Part shown: one piece after another, positions 34,004-42,876 of the stretch
Layout: every line of letters begins with the position of its first letter
How positions within the stretch are numbered: position 1 is the stretch's first letter
Assembly: GCA_036403815.1 (NCBI GenBank)
Contig: DASWQH010000066.1
Location: 1 to 64,000, forward strand
Length of the DNA stretch: 64,000 nt
Origin: JACVRN01 sp036403815
GTDB lineage: Bacteria; Acidobacteriota; Blastocatellia; Pyrinomonadales; Pyrinomonadaceae
Direction: 5' to 3'
Made by a program: the position numbers and the translations under genes
The notes under the pieces: generated by a model
The model's input: the letters and a program-made list of their open reading frames with translations, nothing else
The model's database searches: none
Told to the model about the DNA's origin: nothing

Positions 34004-34408
34004 ATGCGTAGGGCTGATAAGGTTGCCGATCTGCTGCGGGAAGAGATTACGCAGATCGTCGGTTATGAATTGGAAGACCCGCGTCTTGAAGCGGTCACGG
34101 TAACGGACGTTCGCGTGTCGGACAACTTACGCGATGCGCGTGTCTTTGTGACCGTCAGCGGTAGCGAAGACGAGGCCAAGGCGGCACTCGCTGCGCTACG
34201 TCACGCGGCGCAATATGTGCGCAAGCAACTGATTCTAGCGCTCGACCTGGCACACGCCCCGGAGCTTCATTTTGTGCGCGACAAGGTGGAAGAGCGCGGC
34301 GCTCGCGTCGATCAACTGCTCAGTGAGATCGGGCGCGAGCTTGAACACAGAGATTCGGAAGAAAGGATGAATGATGGAGGCAGAATGCAGAATGATGATA
34401 AAGCATAG
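34004..34408 (+). CDS. rbfA: Ribosome-binding factor A
   Basis: RbfA is a 30S maturation factor. The KH-like core is clear: RRADKVADLLREEITQIV, VTVTDVRVSDNLRDARVFV, and LRHAAQYVRKQL. The last about 16 residues (EERMNDGGRMQNDDKA) come from a heptamer palindrome that has run into the reading frame and provides the stop. ATG at 34004 is close to the preceding palindrome. Third gene of the classic nusA operon. Confidence 0.95.
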   Translation: MRRADKVADLLREEITQIVGYELEDPRLEAVTVTDVRVSDNLRDARVFVTVSGSEDEAKAALAALRHAAQYVRKQLILALDLAHAPELHFVRDKVEERGARVDQLLSEIGRELEHRDSEERMNDGGRMQNDDKA

Positions 34409-34452
34409 TTCTTTAATTCATCACTCTGCATTCTGCCTTCATCTTTTGCTTT
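34362..34452. repeat. Heptamer palindrome, word GCAGAAT
   Basis: Left arm has GGAGGCAGAATGCAGAATG, right arm CTCTGCATTCTGCCTTCATC. The left arm codes for the tail of RbfA and the loop holds its stop codon. Confidence 0.85.
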
Positions 34453-34456
34453 TACA

Positions 34457-35506
34457 ATGTTGAGTCAAGTCGTCGAGCTGGTCGAGTCAAAGCGGCGCTT
34501 TGCGATCACCTCGCACCTTCGCCCCGATGGTGATGGACTGGGTTCTTCGCTGGGTCTTTACTGGTTGCTGAAAGCGCTGGATAAAGAGCCTGAAGTTATC
34601 ATGCACGACCCCGTCCCGCACGCCTATCAAAAACTCCCCGGCACCGAAAACGTGCGTGTCACCGAACGCATTGATAAGGAGTATGACGCGGTCTTCGTCA
34701 TCGAATGCTCCGACATTACACGCCCCGGCCTCATCGATCTCGAAAAACAGTTTGTCGTCAATATAGATCACCATTCGACCAGCGCGCTCTTCGGCTCAGT
34801 CAACTGGATTGACCCGACCGCATCCGCTGTCGGCGAGATGATCTACAACCTGTGCAAGGCTGTAGGCGTGCGTGTGACCCGTGAGATAGCCGAATGCGTC
34901 TATACGGCTCTCATCACCGACACAGGCTCTTTCCACTACTCGAACACATCGGAGCGCACCTTCAAGGTAGCCTCAGAGCTTGTGCGCGCAGGGGTGAAGC
35001 CCGCTAAGATTTCGCAGGCAGTGTTTTCGAGCTACCCCTGGAGCAAGATTGAGCTGCTCGGCGAAGTCCTTGCGACCGTCAAGCGTGATCCTTCGGGTCG
35101 CGTGGCCTGGATGCGGCAGACTATTGAGATGCAGGAGCGCGCCCAGGCGGCGGAAGAGGACGGGGACGGCTTCGTCAACTACCCTTTGACCTGCGATAAG
35201 GTCGAAGCCGTGGCGTTTCTCAAAGAGAGTACGCCCGGCGTCTATCGCGCAAGCCTACGGTCAAAAGGCGACATCAATGTGGCGCGCATCGCAGAGAAAT
35301 TCGGCGGCGGCGGCCACCGCAATGCCGCAGGCTGCACGCTCACAGGAAGCTGGGAAGCTGCTGAGGAGCAGGTTGTCAATCTCCTGCGCGAAGCGGTCGA
35401 GCGCCGTAACGGCGAGCGCGACAATGAAGACGCAGAAGAAGTCATCCTACACACCGAAAAGCAGAGGTCAGAGGTCAGAGGTCAGAGGCCAGAAGTCAGA
35501 GGTTAG
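34457..35506 (+). CDS. nrnA: DHH-family oligoribonuclease/pAp phosphatase NrnA-like
   Basis: These enzymes degrade nano-RNA and pAp. DHH motifs: RPDGDGLGSSLGL, DHHSTSALFG, and the DHHA1 glycine motif GGGGHRNAAGC. The 349-residue length is slightly long because the C-terminal about 20 residues (TEKQRSEVRGQRPEVRG) come from heptamer repeats. It follows rbfA directly, the usual place for this gene in several phyla. Substrate by family, not proven. Confidence 0.92.
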   Translation: MLSQVVELVESKRRFAITSHLRPDGDGLGSSLGLYWLLKALDKEPEVIMHDPVPHAYQKLPGTENVRVTERIDKEYDAVFVIECSDITRPGLIDLEKQFVVNIDHHSTSALFGSVNWIDPTASAVGEMIYNLCKAVGVRVTREIAECVYTALITDTGSFHYSNTSERTFKVASELVRAGVKPAKISQAVFSSYPWSKIELLGEVLATVKRDPSGRVAWMRQTIEMQERAQAAEEDGDGFVNYPLTCDKVEAVAFLKESTPGVYRASLRSKGDINVARIAEKFGGGGHRNAAGCTLTGSWEAAEEQVVNLLREAVERRNGERDNEDAEEVILHTEKQRSEVRGQRPEVRG

Positions 35507-35552
35507 TTTTCATTTCTTTTACTAACCTCTAGCCTCTGACCTCTGACCTCTA
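35461..35552. repeat. Heptamer palindrome, word AGAGGTC
   Basis: Left arm with five units of AGAGGTC type, right arm CTAACCTCTAGCCTCTGACC and on; a 20-bp stretch is perfectly complementary. The left arm codes for the tail of the upstream nrnA gene. Confidence 0.9.
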
Positions 35553-35560
35553 TTTTTGTC

Positions 35561-36139
35561 ATGTCTGGAAAAGAGAAGCGGTACAAGTGGCGGCGCGAGG
35601 ATTACAGGGAGAAGACTCGCGGGCTGCTCATGGTCAATACGGGCAATGGTAAGGGAAAGACTACGTGCGCGCTCGGGCTGATGATGCGTGCGGCGGGGCA
35701 GGGGCTTCACTGCTGCATGATTCAATTCATCAAGTCGAAAACGGATCGTTACGGCGAGCACGCTGCCGCCGAAAAGCTGGGCATCGAAGTGCATACGATG
35801 GGCGACGGGTTCACTTGGGACACTAAGAATCCTGAGCAGGACGAACGGACGGCGCTGACGACATGGGCTATGTGCGTCGAGAAGATGAGAAGCGGCGACT
35901 ATGACCTTCTGGTCTTCGACGAGCTGGTTTACGTCTTAAGCTACGGAATGCTCTCGACCGAAGAAGTCCTTGAAGAGATTCGTGCCGTTCGTGCCGCGCA
36001 ACCGGCGCTTCACATCGTCCTGACCGGACGCGACGCGCCCGCCGCACTCATCGAAGCGGCAGACCTCGTAACCGAGATGCGCGAGATCAAGCATCCCTTC
36101 AACGCGGGCATCTTCGCCCAGCAGGGAATAGAATTTTAA
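35561..36139 (+). CDS. cobO: Corrinoid adenosyltransferase (CobO/BtuR type)
   Basis: It transfers the adenosyl group of ATP to the cobalt of corrinoids. P-loop VNTGNGKGKTTCALGLMMR near residue 23, ending helices and LVFDELVYVLSYGML (about residue 120) and IVLTGRDAPAALIEAADLVTEM fit the family; 192 residues is typical. No other cobalamin genes or cobalamin riboswitch are near; it may serve salvage of imported corrinoid. ATG 35561 follows a heptamer palindrome. Confidence 0.95.
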   Translation: MSGKEKRYKWRREDYREKTRGLLMVNTGNGKGKTTCALGLMMRAAGQGLHCCMIQFIKSKTDRYGEHAAAEKLGIEVHTMGDGFTWDTKNPEQDERTALTTWAMCVEKMRSGDYDLLVFDELVYVLSYGMLSTEEVLEEIRAVRAAQPALHIVLTGRDAPAALIEAADLVTEMREIKHPFNAGIFAQQGIEF

Positions 36140-36220
36140 GGCAAAATTAAAAAGGCAAAAGGCAAAAGTGAAGAAGCTTCGTCCCTTACTTTTTGCCTTT
36201 TGCCTTTTTAATTTTGCCTT
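36138..36220. repeat. Heptamer palindrome, word GGCAAAA
   Basis: Left arm AAGGCAAAATTAAAAAGGCA and on (36138-36169); right arm is complementary except one extra T (36188-36220). It overlaps the cobO stop codon. Confidence 0.9.
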
Positions 36221-36282
36221 CCCTTATGTTACCCTTTGCCACGTCATTGAAAGTTCGTCTTCAAAAAAATCTGAGCCGATAG

Positions 36283-36345
36283 ATGCAGACAGCGGGCGGC
36301 AGAAGATGTATTAATTCATCCTTCTGCATTCTGACTTCTGCCTTG
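36283..36345. repeat. Weaker palindrome, word CAGAAG/CAGAAT
   Basis: Left GGCAGAAGATG, right CATCCTTCTGCATTCTGACT; the right arm is longer than the left. Looks like a decayed member of the heptamer family, in front of accD. Confidence 0.5.
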
Positions 36346-36352
36346 CGTTTCA

Positions 36353-37255
36353 ATGCCTTGGTTTAGTAAAAAGCGTCGGCAGCTTGAAAGCGTGCCCGCC
36401 GAAGAGAGACGTGTCAAAACCGAGGGCATCTTTGTCAAATGCCTTGAGTGCGACGCAGCGCTCTTCAAGCCTGATCTTGAAGAGTCTCTACAGGTCTGCC
36501 AGAACTGCGGCTATCACTTTCGTCTTGACGCGCGTGCGCGCCTGGGAATTCTTTTCGACGACAGTGCTTATGAAGAGCTGGACTCGGAAGTCATCTCGGT
36601 TGACCCTCTTGATTTCGTAGACAGCAAGCCTTACCCGCAACGGCTCAAACAGGCTCAGGATGTTTCCGGCCTGCCGGAAGCAGTCATCAACGGGCGCGGG
36701 CGCGTCGGCGGCCATCTGGTTTACGCTGCCGCGATGGACATGCTGTTCATAGGCGGCTCTATGGGGTCGGCTGTCGGCGAGAAAATAACCAGGCTGATAG
36801 AGCGCGCTCTGGATGATCGCGCCGCCGTCATCATCTTCGCCGCATCGGGCGGAGCGCGTATGCAGGAAGGCGCGCTGTCTTTGATGCAGATGGCTAAAAT
36901 CTCTGCTGCGCTGGCGCAACTCGATGAGGCAAGGCTTCCCTTCATCTCCATCTTGACAGATCCTACGACGGGCGGCGTGACCGCAAGCTTTGCTATGCTC
37001 GGCGACATCATCATCGCCGAACCGAAGGCGCTCATAGGATTCGCAGGCCCGCGCGTTATAGAGCAGACGATTCGTGAAAAGCTTCCGAAGGATTTTCAAC
37101 GCTCCGAATTCCTTCTGGATCACGGCATGGTTGACGACATCATCGACCGCCGAGAGATGCGCGACTACATCATCAAGCTCCTCAACTTCATGATGAACCC
37201 AGACCTCAACCGCGAGCCGGAAACAGAGATAAGTCTACGAGCAAGTAAATCGTGA
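36353..37255 (+). CDS. accD: Acetyl-CoA carboxylase carboxyltransferase subunit beta
   Basis: AccD is the beta subunit of the carboxyltransferase that makes malonyl-CoA for fatty acid synthesis. The zinc finger CLECDAALF...CQNCGYH is at about residues 30-55, followed by the crotonase-like fold with ASGGARMQEGALSLMQM and TDPTTGGVTASFAMLGD. 300 residues, family length. accA is not in this window. It lies between two palindromes, and its stop is in the second. Confidence 0.97.
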   Translation: MPWFSKKRRQLESVPAEERRVKTEGIFVKCLECDAALFKPDLEESLQVCQNCGYHFRLDARARLGILFDDSAYEELDSEVISVDPLDFVDSKPYPQRLKQAQDVSGLPEAVINGRGRVGGHLVYAAAMDMLFIGGSMGSAVGEKITRLIERALDDRAAVIIFAASGGARMQEGALSLMQMAKISAALAQLDEARLPFISILTDPTTGGVTASFAMLGDIIIAEPKALIGFAGPRVIEQTIREKLPKDFQRSEFLLDHGMVDDIIDRREMRDYIIKLLNFMMNPDLNREPETEISLRASKS

Positions 37256-37311
37256 ATCGTAAATCGTAAATAGAAAAACCGCTCTTATCCATTCACGATT
37301 TACGATTTACG
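37247..37311. repeat. Heptamer palindrome, word ATCGTAA
   Basis: Left arm AAATCGTGAATCGTAAATCG and on; right arm ATTCACGATTTACGATTTAC. The accD stop codon TGA is inside the left arm. Confidence 0.88.
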
Positions 37312-37315
37312 AAAT

Positions 37316-38626
37316 ATGCTATTTGACGAGGCGCTTCAGTATCTTCTGAGTCTGGGTCACGAGACGCTGGCTATAAAACTCGGTCTAGCCAACACAGAAT
37401 CCCTCCTCGAAGCTTTAGGCAAACCTCAGAACGCTTTCAGGAAAGTTCAGATCGCGGGCACGAACGGCAAAGGCTCTACGGCTGTGATGCTCGACGCCAT
37501 CTCGCGCGCAGCCGGGCTAGAAACAGCACTGTATACTTCTCCTCATCTGGTCTCCATCACCGAGCGTATGCGTTTTGGAGGCGAGGAAATTTCCACGCAT
37601 GATTTCGCAAGGCTTACTACAAAGGTTCGTGATGCCGCCATTCGTTTGAACGATGCTGGCGCGCTCCCCACTTTGCCGACCTTCTTTGAGCATCTGACGG
37701 CCATCTTTCTGCTCGGCTGCACTGATGCCCGGACTGAGCTAGCAATTCTGGAGACGGGATTGGGCGGACGCCTTGACGCGACTACGGCTGCACAGGCAGA
37801 AGTTGTAGCCATCACGCCCGTTGCTATTGATCATCAGGAATATCTTGGCAGTACGCTCACAGAGATTGCCTCGGAAAAAGCGGCAATCATACGACCGGGC
37901 GTCCTGGCCGTGATTGCTCCGCAGGACACTGAAGTCCTTAAAGTTATTGAGGAGCGCTGTCAGGCGACAGGCGTCGCGGCTCACTTTGCAGGTCGCGGAA
38001 TAGAAGTAAACGGCGCAACCGAGTCCGGCCACTTGAATGTTACTTTTGAAACAGAGGAAGACCGCTACGAAGATGTGACGCTTGGGCTTCGTGGCCGTCA
38101 TCAAGCCGTGAATGCTGCGGTCGCAATTCGTCTTGCCGAAGCTTTGCGCTCGCGTGGATTCACTATTTCGCGCGCGGCAATCATAGAGGGCATTGAGCGC
38201 GCACGCCACGCAGGACGCCTTGAGCTTTGGGCAGGCACGCCCGCGATTCTCTTCGACGGCGCACATAACGGCGCGAGCGCCGTTGCCCTGAGTGATTATC
38301 TGGCTGAGTTCGTTAAAGCGCCCATCACACTTCTGTTCGGCGCGATGCGCGACAAGGAGTTGACGAAGATGGCTGCCCTTCTCTTCCCTCAGGCGCAAAG
38401 CCTGATTCTGACCGGGATGAACAACCCGCGCGCGGCAAGCCCGGAGATGCTGCGGCCATTAGTCCCGCGCGACTTCGATTCCAAACGCGTCGCCCTGGCA
38501 TCATCCACGGCTGATGCCGCACGCCTTGCGCTTGAAGTCACACCGCCCCACGGTCTCATCCTTGTCACCGGCTCGCTCTATCTGGTAGGGGAAATACGCG
38601 AGCTTCTTTCAAAGGAAGAAGCTTGA
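37316..38626 (+). CDS. folC: Folylpolyglutamate/dihydrofolate synthase
   Basis: FolC adds glutamate residues to folates. P-loop AGTNGKGSTAVMLDAI near residue 45, ETGLGGRLDATTA near residue 150, DHQEYLGSTLTEIASEKAAI, and the Mur-ligase C-terminal domain (FDGAHNGASAVALSDYL). 436 residues is the typical length. accD-folC is a common gene order in many bacteria. Near-immediate ATG after a palindrome. Confidence 0.96.
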   Translation: MLFDEALQYLLSLGHETLAIKLGLANTESLLEALGKPQNAFRKVQIAGTNGKGSTAVMLDAISRAAGLETALYTSPHLVSITERMRFGGEEISTHDFARLTTKVRDAAIRLNDAGALPTLPTFFEHLTAIFLLGCTDARTELAILETGLGGRLDATTAAQAEVVAITPVAIDHQEYLGSTLTEIASEKAAIIRPGVLAVIAPQDTEVLKVIEERCQATGVAAHFAGRGIEVNGATESGHLNVTFETEEDRYEDVTLGLRGRHQAVNAAVAIRLAEALRSRGFTISRAAIIEGIERARHAGRLELWAGTPAILFDGAHNGASAVALSDYLAEFVKAPITLLFGAMRDKELTKMAALLFPQAQSLILTGMNNPRAASPEMLRPLVPRDFDSKRVALASSTADAARLALEVTPPHGLILVTGSLYLVGEIRELLSKEEA

Positions 38627-38684
38627 GGTGTTGCCGTCTCGTGCGCGAAAATCATAAACTCTTCCGAGCCGGGGGAAAACTTTT

Positions 38685-39260
38685 ATGGCAGTAGATGACA
38701 GGGAAGCGCCGGAGGTGCTGGCGAGCGAAGAGATTTACCACGGGCGCATCTTCGATGTCTCGGTCTATACCGTGCGCGAAAATGATCAGACCTATAAGCG
38801 AGAAGTCGTGCATCATCCGGGAGGGGCGGGCGTGGTCGCCGTCTTCGACGATGCGACGATTGCGCTGGTGTGCCAGTATCGTCACCCGACTTTGCGTTAC
38901 CTGCTGGAGCTTCCCGCCGGAAAATTAGACTCGCCGGAACGTCCCGAAGAGTGCGCCGCGCGCGAGCTTGAAGAAGAGATAGGCGTGCGCGCAGGCCGCA
39001 TGGAAAAGCTTGCAGAGTTCTTCACCACGCCCGGCTTCTGCGAAGAGAAGCTCTGGGTCTATCTCGCCACGGATTTAATTGAGACGGTGCAGAACCTTGA
39101 GGGCGACGAACAGCTTGAGATTGTGCGCGTCACATTCGAGCGCGCCTTCGAGATGATAGCGGACGGCGAGATTGAAGACGCCAAGACCATCATAGGCATC
39201 ACTATGGCCGCAACACATCTAGGCATCCGAACACCGGGCACAGTTTATCCGGTAGTCTAA
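38685..39260 (+). CDS. NUDIX hydrolase, ADP-ribose pyrophosphatase type
   Basis: The NUDIX box GKLDSPERPEECAARELEEE with following IGV is complete (G-x5-E-x7-REUxEExGU). The HHPGGAGVVAVFDD segment upstream and FFTTPGFCEEKLWVYLATDL downstream match ADP-ribose/ADP-sugar pyrophosphatases. 191 residues. Substrate is by family pattern. The ATG follows a GGGGGAAAA stretch. Confidence 0.92.
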   Translation: MAVDDREAPEVLASEEIYHGRIFDVSVYTVRENDQTYKREVVHHPGGAGVVAVFDDATIALVCQYRHPTLRYLLELPAGKLDSPERPEECAARELEEEIGVRAGRMEKLAEFFTTPGFCEEKLWVYLATDLIETVQNLEGDEQLEIVRVTFERAFEMIADGEIEDAKTIIGITMAATHLGIRTPGTVYPVV

Positions 39261-39288
39261 AGTAAGGGCTTATAAGGTCAGACGAAGA

Positions 39289-39387
39289 GAAAGAGATGAA
39301 CCACGAAGTAACACGAAAACACAGGAATACTATTAGCGCCTGTTTCTGTTAGTGATGTTTCGTGCGGATTCGTGGTTCATCTCTTTC
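39289..39387. repeat. Long palindrome, words GAACCACGAA / ACACGAAAA
   Basis: Left arm GAAAGAGATGAACCACGAA (39289-39307) is perfectly complementary to TTCGTGGTTCATCTCTTTC (39369-39387), with partial pairing of the inner ACACGAAAACACAG units. It lies between the NUDIX and plsC genes. Confidence 0.85.
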
Positions 39388-39413
39388 AGCTAATTCTCAA
39401 GAGGTCGGGCTTT

Positions 39414-40307
39414 ATGATGGAGCGTGAGACGATTGCCGCGCAGAGCGTTGCCGGGGAGAAGGCTACGGAACCGGACGCCACAGCCTTTGAAAAAGCGATT
39501 TCGACTGAAGAGAGCTTTGCGGCAGAGACGGAAGCCCTGCGCACGGCTGACCCGCGCCCGCCGACGCTTCTCAATTATCTTCATTCTCTCGTAGCCATTC
39601 CGCTCATCTATCTTTACACGATCATCATGGGAAGCATTTCGCTCATGCTCTCTCTTTATGATCCGGGCGGGAGGCGGCAGCACTGGTGCGCGCGAGTCTG
39701 GTGCAGGCTGATTGCGCGTACAGCAGGCGCACGCGTGCGCGTCCACGGCGCGGAGCATATCAAGCCAGATGCCTCTTACGTCTTTCTTTCAACGCACCAG
39801 AGCTACATGGATATCCCTGCGATGCTCGGTTACCTGCCCGCGCAGCTTCGCATCGCGGCCAAGAAGATTCTCTTTCGCATTCCCTTCATGGGCTGGCATC
39901 TATGGCGCGCGGGGCACATTCCGATTGACCGCAGCTCTACACAAAACGCCGTCACGAGTATGCAGCGTGCGGCCACTTATTTACAGAACGGCATCTGCGC
40001 CTTCGTCTTCCCCGAAGGGACACGCTCGCGCGACGGATATCTTCATAATTTTAAGAAGGGCGGCTTCAAGCTAGCACTTCAGGCACAGGTTCCAATCATT
40101 CCCATCACCATCATAGGCACCAGACGAATTCTGCCGCCCGACTCCATAATTTTCCGCCCCGGCACCATAGACATGTACGTTGACGAGCCTATCCCGACCG
40201 CAGGATTGACCGACGACGACATAGACGCGCTCATGCGTCGCGTCCGAGCCGCGATGGCAAAACACATCAAGAGCAAGTCAGAAGGCAGAAGGCAGAATGC
40301 GGAATGA
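39414..40307 (+). CDS. plsC: 1-acyl-sn-glycerol-3-phosphate acyltransferase
   Basis: PlsC makes phosphatidic acid from lysophosphatidic acid at the membrane. Acyltransferase motif HQSYMD (the HX4D box) and FPEGTRS are present, with PIIPITIIG after it. A hydrophobic segment at about 55-80 anchors the protein. I use ATG 39414 (AAGAGGT nine bases upstream); the GTG further up lies in a palindrome. The final residues KSKSEGRRQNAE are supplied by a heptamer repeat. N-terminal 50 residues are a low-complexity Glu/Ala extension. Confidence 0.93.
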   Translation: MMERETIAAQSVAGEKATEPDATAFEKAISTEESFAAETEALRTADPRPPTLLNYLHSLVAIPLIYLYTIIMGSISLMLSLYDPGGRRQHWCARVWCRLIARTAGARVRVHGAEHIKPDASYVFLSTHQSYMDIPAMLGYLPAQLRIAAKKILFRIPFMGWHLWRAGHIPIDRSSTQNAVTSMQRAATYLQNGICAFVFPEGTRSRDGYLHNFKKGGFKLALQAQVPIIPITIIGTRRILPPDSIIFRPGTIDMYVDEPIPTAGLTDDDIDALMRRVRAAMAKHIKSKSEGRRQNAE

Positions 40308-40392
40308 AAAGAAGGAACCCTCTTTAATTCTGCATTCTGCATTTTGCCTTCTGACTTGCTTTTCGCATTCTGACTTCTGCATTGCCTTCTGC
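40272..40392. repeat. Heptamer palindrome, word GCAGAAG
   Basis: Left arm AGCAAGTCAGAAGGCAGAAG and on; right arm ends TGCCTTCTGACTTGCT; a second right-arm-like part (CTGACTTCTGCATTGCC) follows. It codes for the tail of plsC and holds its stop. Confidence 0.85.
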
Positions 40393-40405
40393 TACACTCG
40401 TATTT

Positions 40406-41323
40406 GTGAGCACACCTGAAGAGATGACGACGCCTTTGAGTTCGATTCCGGCAGAGAGCTACAGCGCTGTTGCGGGGGTTGGAGCCGGTCTTCCCGCCGG
40501 GGTTGAGCCTGACCCGGACAATCCGCCGTGGAATGTAACGACTGCCGTGTTGACCTGGATTGGAAGCGTCGTGCTGCTTATTGGTGTAAGCGCGGTGAGC
40601 CTGGTCTTTATCGTGCTATATTTCTATTCGAGCAAAGGCAGCCTGAATCAGGAGCAACTGCGGCAACTGTTGACGACTGACAAGACCGCCATTCTTCTAC
40701 AAGTGATTAGCGTCATTCCGGCTCATTTGCTGACGCTGGGGCTGGCCTGGGCTATTGTGACGAGCTTCGGCAAGCGCCCTTTCTGGCGCACGCTCGGCTG
40801 GAAATATAATCACTGGAGGGAGCCTGTGGTCTGGGTGCTTTTGGCCTTAGCGCTTCTATTGTTCGGCGGGCTGCTCACGAAATATTACGGCGGCGAGCCG
40901 ACCGATATTGACCAGATTATCAACAGCTCCACTGCCTCACGCTTTGTGCTCGCTTTTCTGGCGACGGCGACCGCGCCGCTTGTCGAAGAGGTCATCTATC
41001 GCGGCATCCTTTATTCGGCGCTGCAAAGGGCGATTGGCGTAGCATGGGCTGTCGTCGGCGTGACCATTCTCTTCGCATCCGTACACTACTGGCAGTACCA
41101 GAATAATATCAGCGTGCTTGCCGCCATAGGTGTTCTCAGCCTGACACTAACGCTCGTGCGCGCTTACACAAAAAGCCTGCTTCCCTGCTTCGTCATTCAT
41201 CTGGTTTTCAACGGGCTGCAATCTCTTCTCATCATCCTTCAACCTTACGTCACAAAACCTGAAGCCGTGCCGACACAGACCTCAGGCGTCGTCGTCCTGC
41301 TATCGCAACTCTTCGTCGCTTGA
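40406..41323 (+). CDS. CPBP-family intramembrane protease
   Basis: The CAAX-protease-like (CPBP) motifs are visible: EEVIYRGIL (EExxxR) and FASVHY and FVIHLVFNGL, set within several membrane helices. About 300 residues. These proteins process prenylated or other membrane proteins, or confer bacteriocin immunity; the target is unknown. The start is uncertain: GTG 40406 and ATG 40424 are both possible and neither has a good ribosome binding site. Confidence 0.85.
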   Translation: MSTPEEMTTPLSSIPAESYSAVAGVGAGLPAGVEPDPDNPPWNVTTAVLTWIGSVVLLIGVSAVSLVFIVLYFYSSKGSLNQEQLRQLLTTDKTAILLQVISVIPAHLLTLGLAWAIVTSFGKRPFWRTLGWKYNHWREPVVWVLLALALLLFGGLLTKYYGGEPTDIDQIINSSTASRFVLAFLATATAPLVEEVIYRGILYSALQRAIGVAWAVVGVTILFASVHYWQYQNNISVLAAIGVLSLTLTLVRAYTKSLLPCFVIHLVFNGLQSLLIILQPYVTKPEAVPTQTSGVVVLLSQLFVA

Positions 41324-41335
41324 GGGCTGAGGCTT

Positions 41336-42838
41336 ATGGCTCACGAGGTGTTGGTCGTCGGAGGCGGCATCGGCGGGCTGACTGTAGCCGCTCTGCTGGC
41401 TGCGCGCGGCGTCAATGTCTGTCTTCTGGAGAAAGAGCCGCGCGGCGGCGGATGCGCCGTTTCATTCGAGCGCTTCGGCTACCAGTTTGAAGCGGGCGCA
41501 TCTCTGTACGCTTCCTGGCAGCCGGGAGAGATACACGAGCGCGTCTTCTCTGAACTCCCTGTAGCTGCGCCTGAAGTACGCCCCGCGCAGCCCCCTTATG
41601 TGGTGCGCTTGCCCGACGGGACGGATGTTCCGCTCTCTGAAAACGATGAAGAGTTTGAGGAAACCCTGCGCCTGAAGTTTCCCGAATGCGCTCGGCAAGC
41701 CGTACGCTTTTATCGAGAGATACAGCCTTTGGGAGAAGCGCTCCAAAGGGTTGCGCGGCGCGTGCCGGACTTGCGCACGGCTTCTCTAGCCCGTCGCGCG
41801 CGTGCGGTCGCGCCGGAGGCTCGCGTTGCGGCTCGTGTGCTGCGCGCTATGCGCCACACGGCGGCGTTGCATCTGGTAGATGTATCGGAGCGCTTTCGTC
41901 GCTTCATAGACGTTCAACTGGAAATCTTCTCTCAGCGTTCGAGCGAGGAATGCGCCTATCTTTACGCGGCGGTCGCGCTCAGCTTACCGCGCCGAGGGAT
42001 GTACGCTATACGCGGCGGAGCTTCGGGTCTGGCCGATGCGCTCACCGAAAGCATACGACAAAGCGGCGGGACATTGAGATTCAACGCGCCTGTGCTTCGC
42101 TTAGCATACGATGCTGCGGGGCGTGCGCGGGGCGTTGATCTTTTGAGCGGCGAGACGGTTGAAGCAACGCGCGCCGTTATCAGCAACCTGACCGCCTGGG
42201 ATACCTACGGTAAACTCGTCGGCTCCGGTCACACGCCGGAGAGCGTCAGACGGCGAATCAAAAGCTTGCGCGGGTGGGGCGCGTACCTTCTCTATCTGGG
42301 TTTGGATGAAGCGGCGACTGCGAGCTTACCGGCAGATCACATACTGGCGCTCACGGACTGGCAGGAAGGCTCTGCTTACACGCCGGAAGAGACGCAGTTC
42401 ATGTTCGGCGTTGCGCCCGATTGGGACAGGCGTGCGCCTGTAGGAAAGCGCGCCGTGACGGTCTCGACCTTCACGGAGGCCGAGCAGTGGTTCTCTTTTC
42501 ATGAAGATGAAACGGAGCACGAAGCGCAGGATCAAATGATGCTCGAAAGATGGTGGGAGCGCATACATCGTTTGATGCCGGAGCTGGGCGCTAGCGTTGA
42601 GGTGATAGAGACGGCCACGCCGCGCTCCTTTTATGACTACACGCGCCGCAGGCTTGGAATGGTCGGAGGCGTAGGACAATCGCTGGATGTCTTCGGCATG
42701 AACTCTCTGACGCACCGCACTATGATTCCGAATCTGTACATGGTCGGCGACACAGTCTTTCCGGGTCAGGGTGTAGCAGGCGTCACACAATCCGCCCTCA
42801 TCGTCGCCAACGAAATAGCCCCGCTTCGCTCGCGTTGA
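41336..42838 (+). CDS. FAD-dependent phytoene desaturase-like oxidoreductase
   Basis: FAD-binding GGGIGGLTVAALLAARGVN at the N-terminus with GGGCAVSFERFGYQFEAGAS, and the C-terminal MVGDTVFPGQGVAGVTQSALIVANEI are the CrtI/CrtO/CrtISO signature. 500 residues, typical. Substrate may be a carotenoid (desaturation, isomerisation or ketolation) or another polyene; no other carotenoid gene is adjacent. 12 bases after the CPBP gene, so co-transcribed. Its last codons form the left arm of a terminator. Confidence 0.88.
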   Translation: MAHEVLVVGGGIGGLTVAALLAARGVNVCLLEKEPRGGGCAVSFERFGYQFEAGASLYASWQPGEIHERVFSELPVAAPEVRPAQPPYVVRLPDGTDVPLSENDEEFEETLRLKFPECARQAVRFYREIQPLGEALQRVARRVPDLRTASLARRARAVAPEARVAARVLRAMRHTAALHLVDVSERFRRFIDVQLEIFSQRSSEECAYLYAAVALSLPRRGMYAIRGGASGLADALTESIRQSGGTLRFNAPVLRLAYDAAGRARGVDLLSGETVEATRAVISNLTAWDTYGKLVGSGHTPESVRRRIKSLRGWGAYLLYLGLDEAATASLPADHILALTDWQEGSAYTPEETQFMFGVAPDWDRRAPVGKRAVTVSTFTEAEQWFSFHEDETEHEAQDQMMLERWWERIHRLMPELGASVEVIETATPRSFYDYTRRRLGMVGGVGQSLDVFGMNSLTHRTMIPNLYMVGDTVFPGQGVAGVTQSALIVANEIAPLRSR

Positions 42839-42856
42839 CGAAGCGGGGCTGTTTTT
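42817..42856 (+). terminator. Rho-independent terminator overlapping the stop of the oxidoreductase
   Basis: AGCCCCGCTTCG (42817-42828), 10-base loop holding the TGA stop, CGAAGCGGGGCT (42839-42850), then GTTTTT. A perfect 12-bp stem and T-run: strong. The convergent gene at 42877-44055 begins soon after. Confidence 0.92.
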
Positions 42857-42876
42857 ATGTGGTTCGAAAGCTTCAG

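Noticed and set aside
35561..36139. Cobalamin riboswitch in front of the corrinoid adenosyltransferase
   Set aside because: Only a heptamer palindrome is present in the short gap; there is no room for a B12 box structure.
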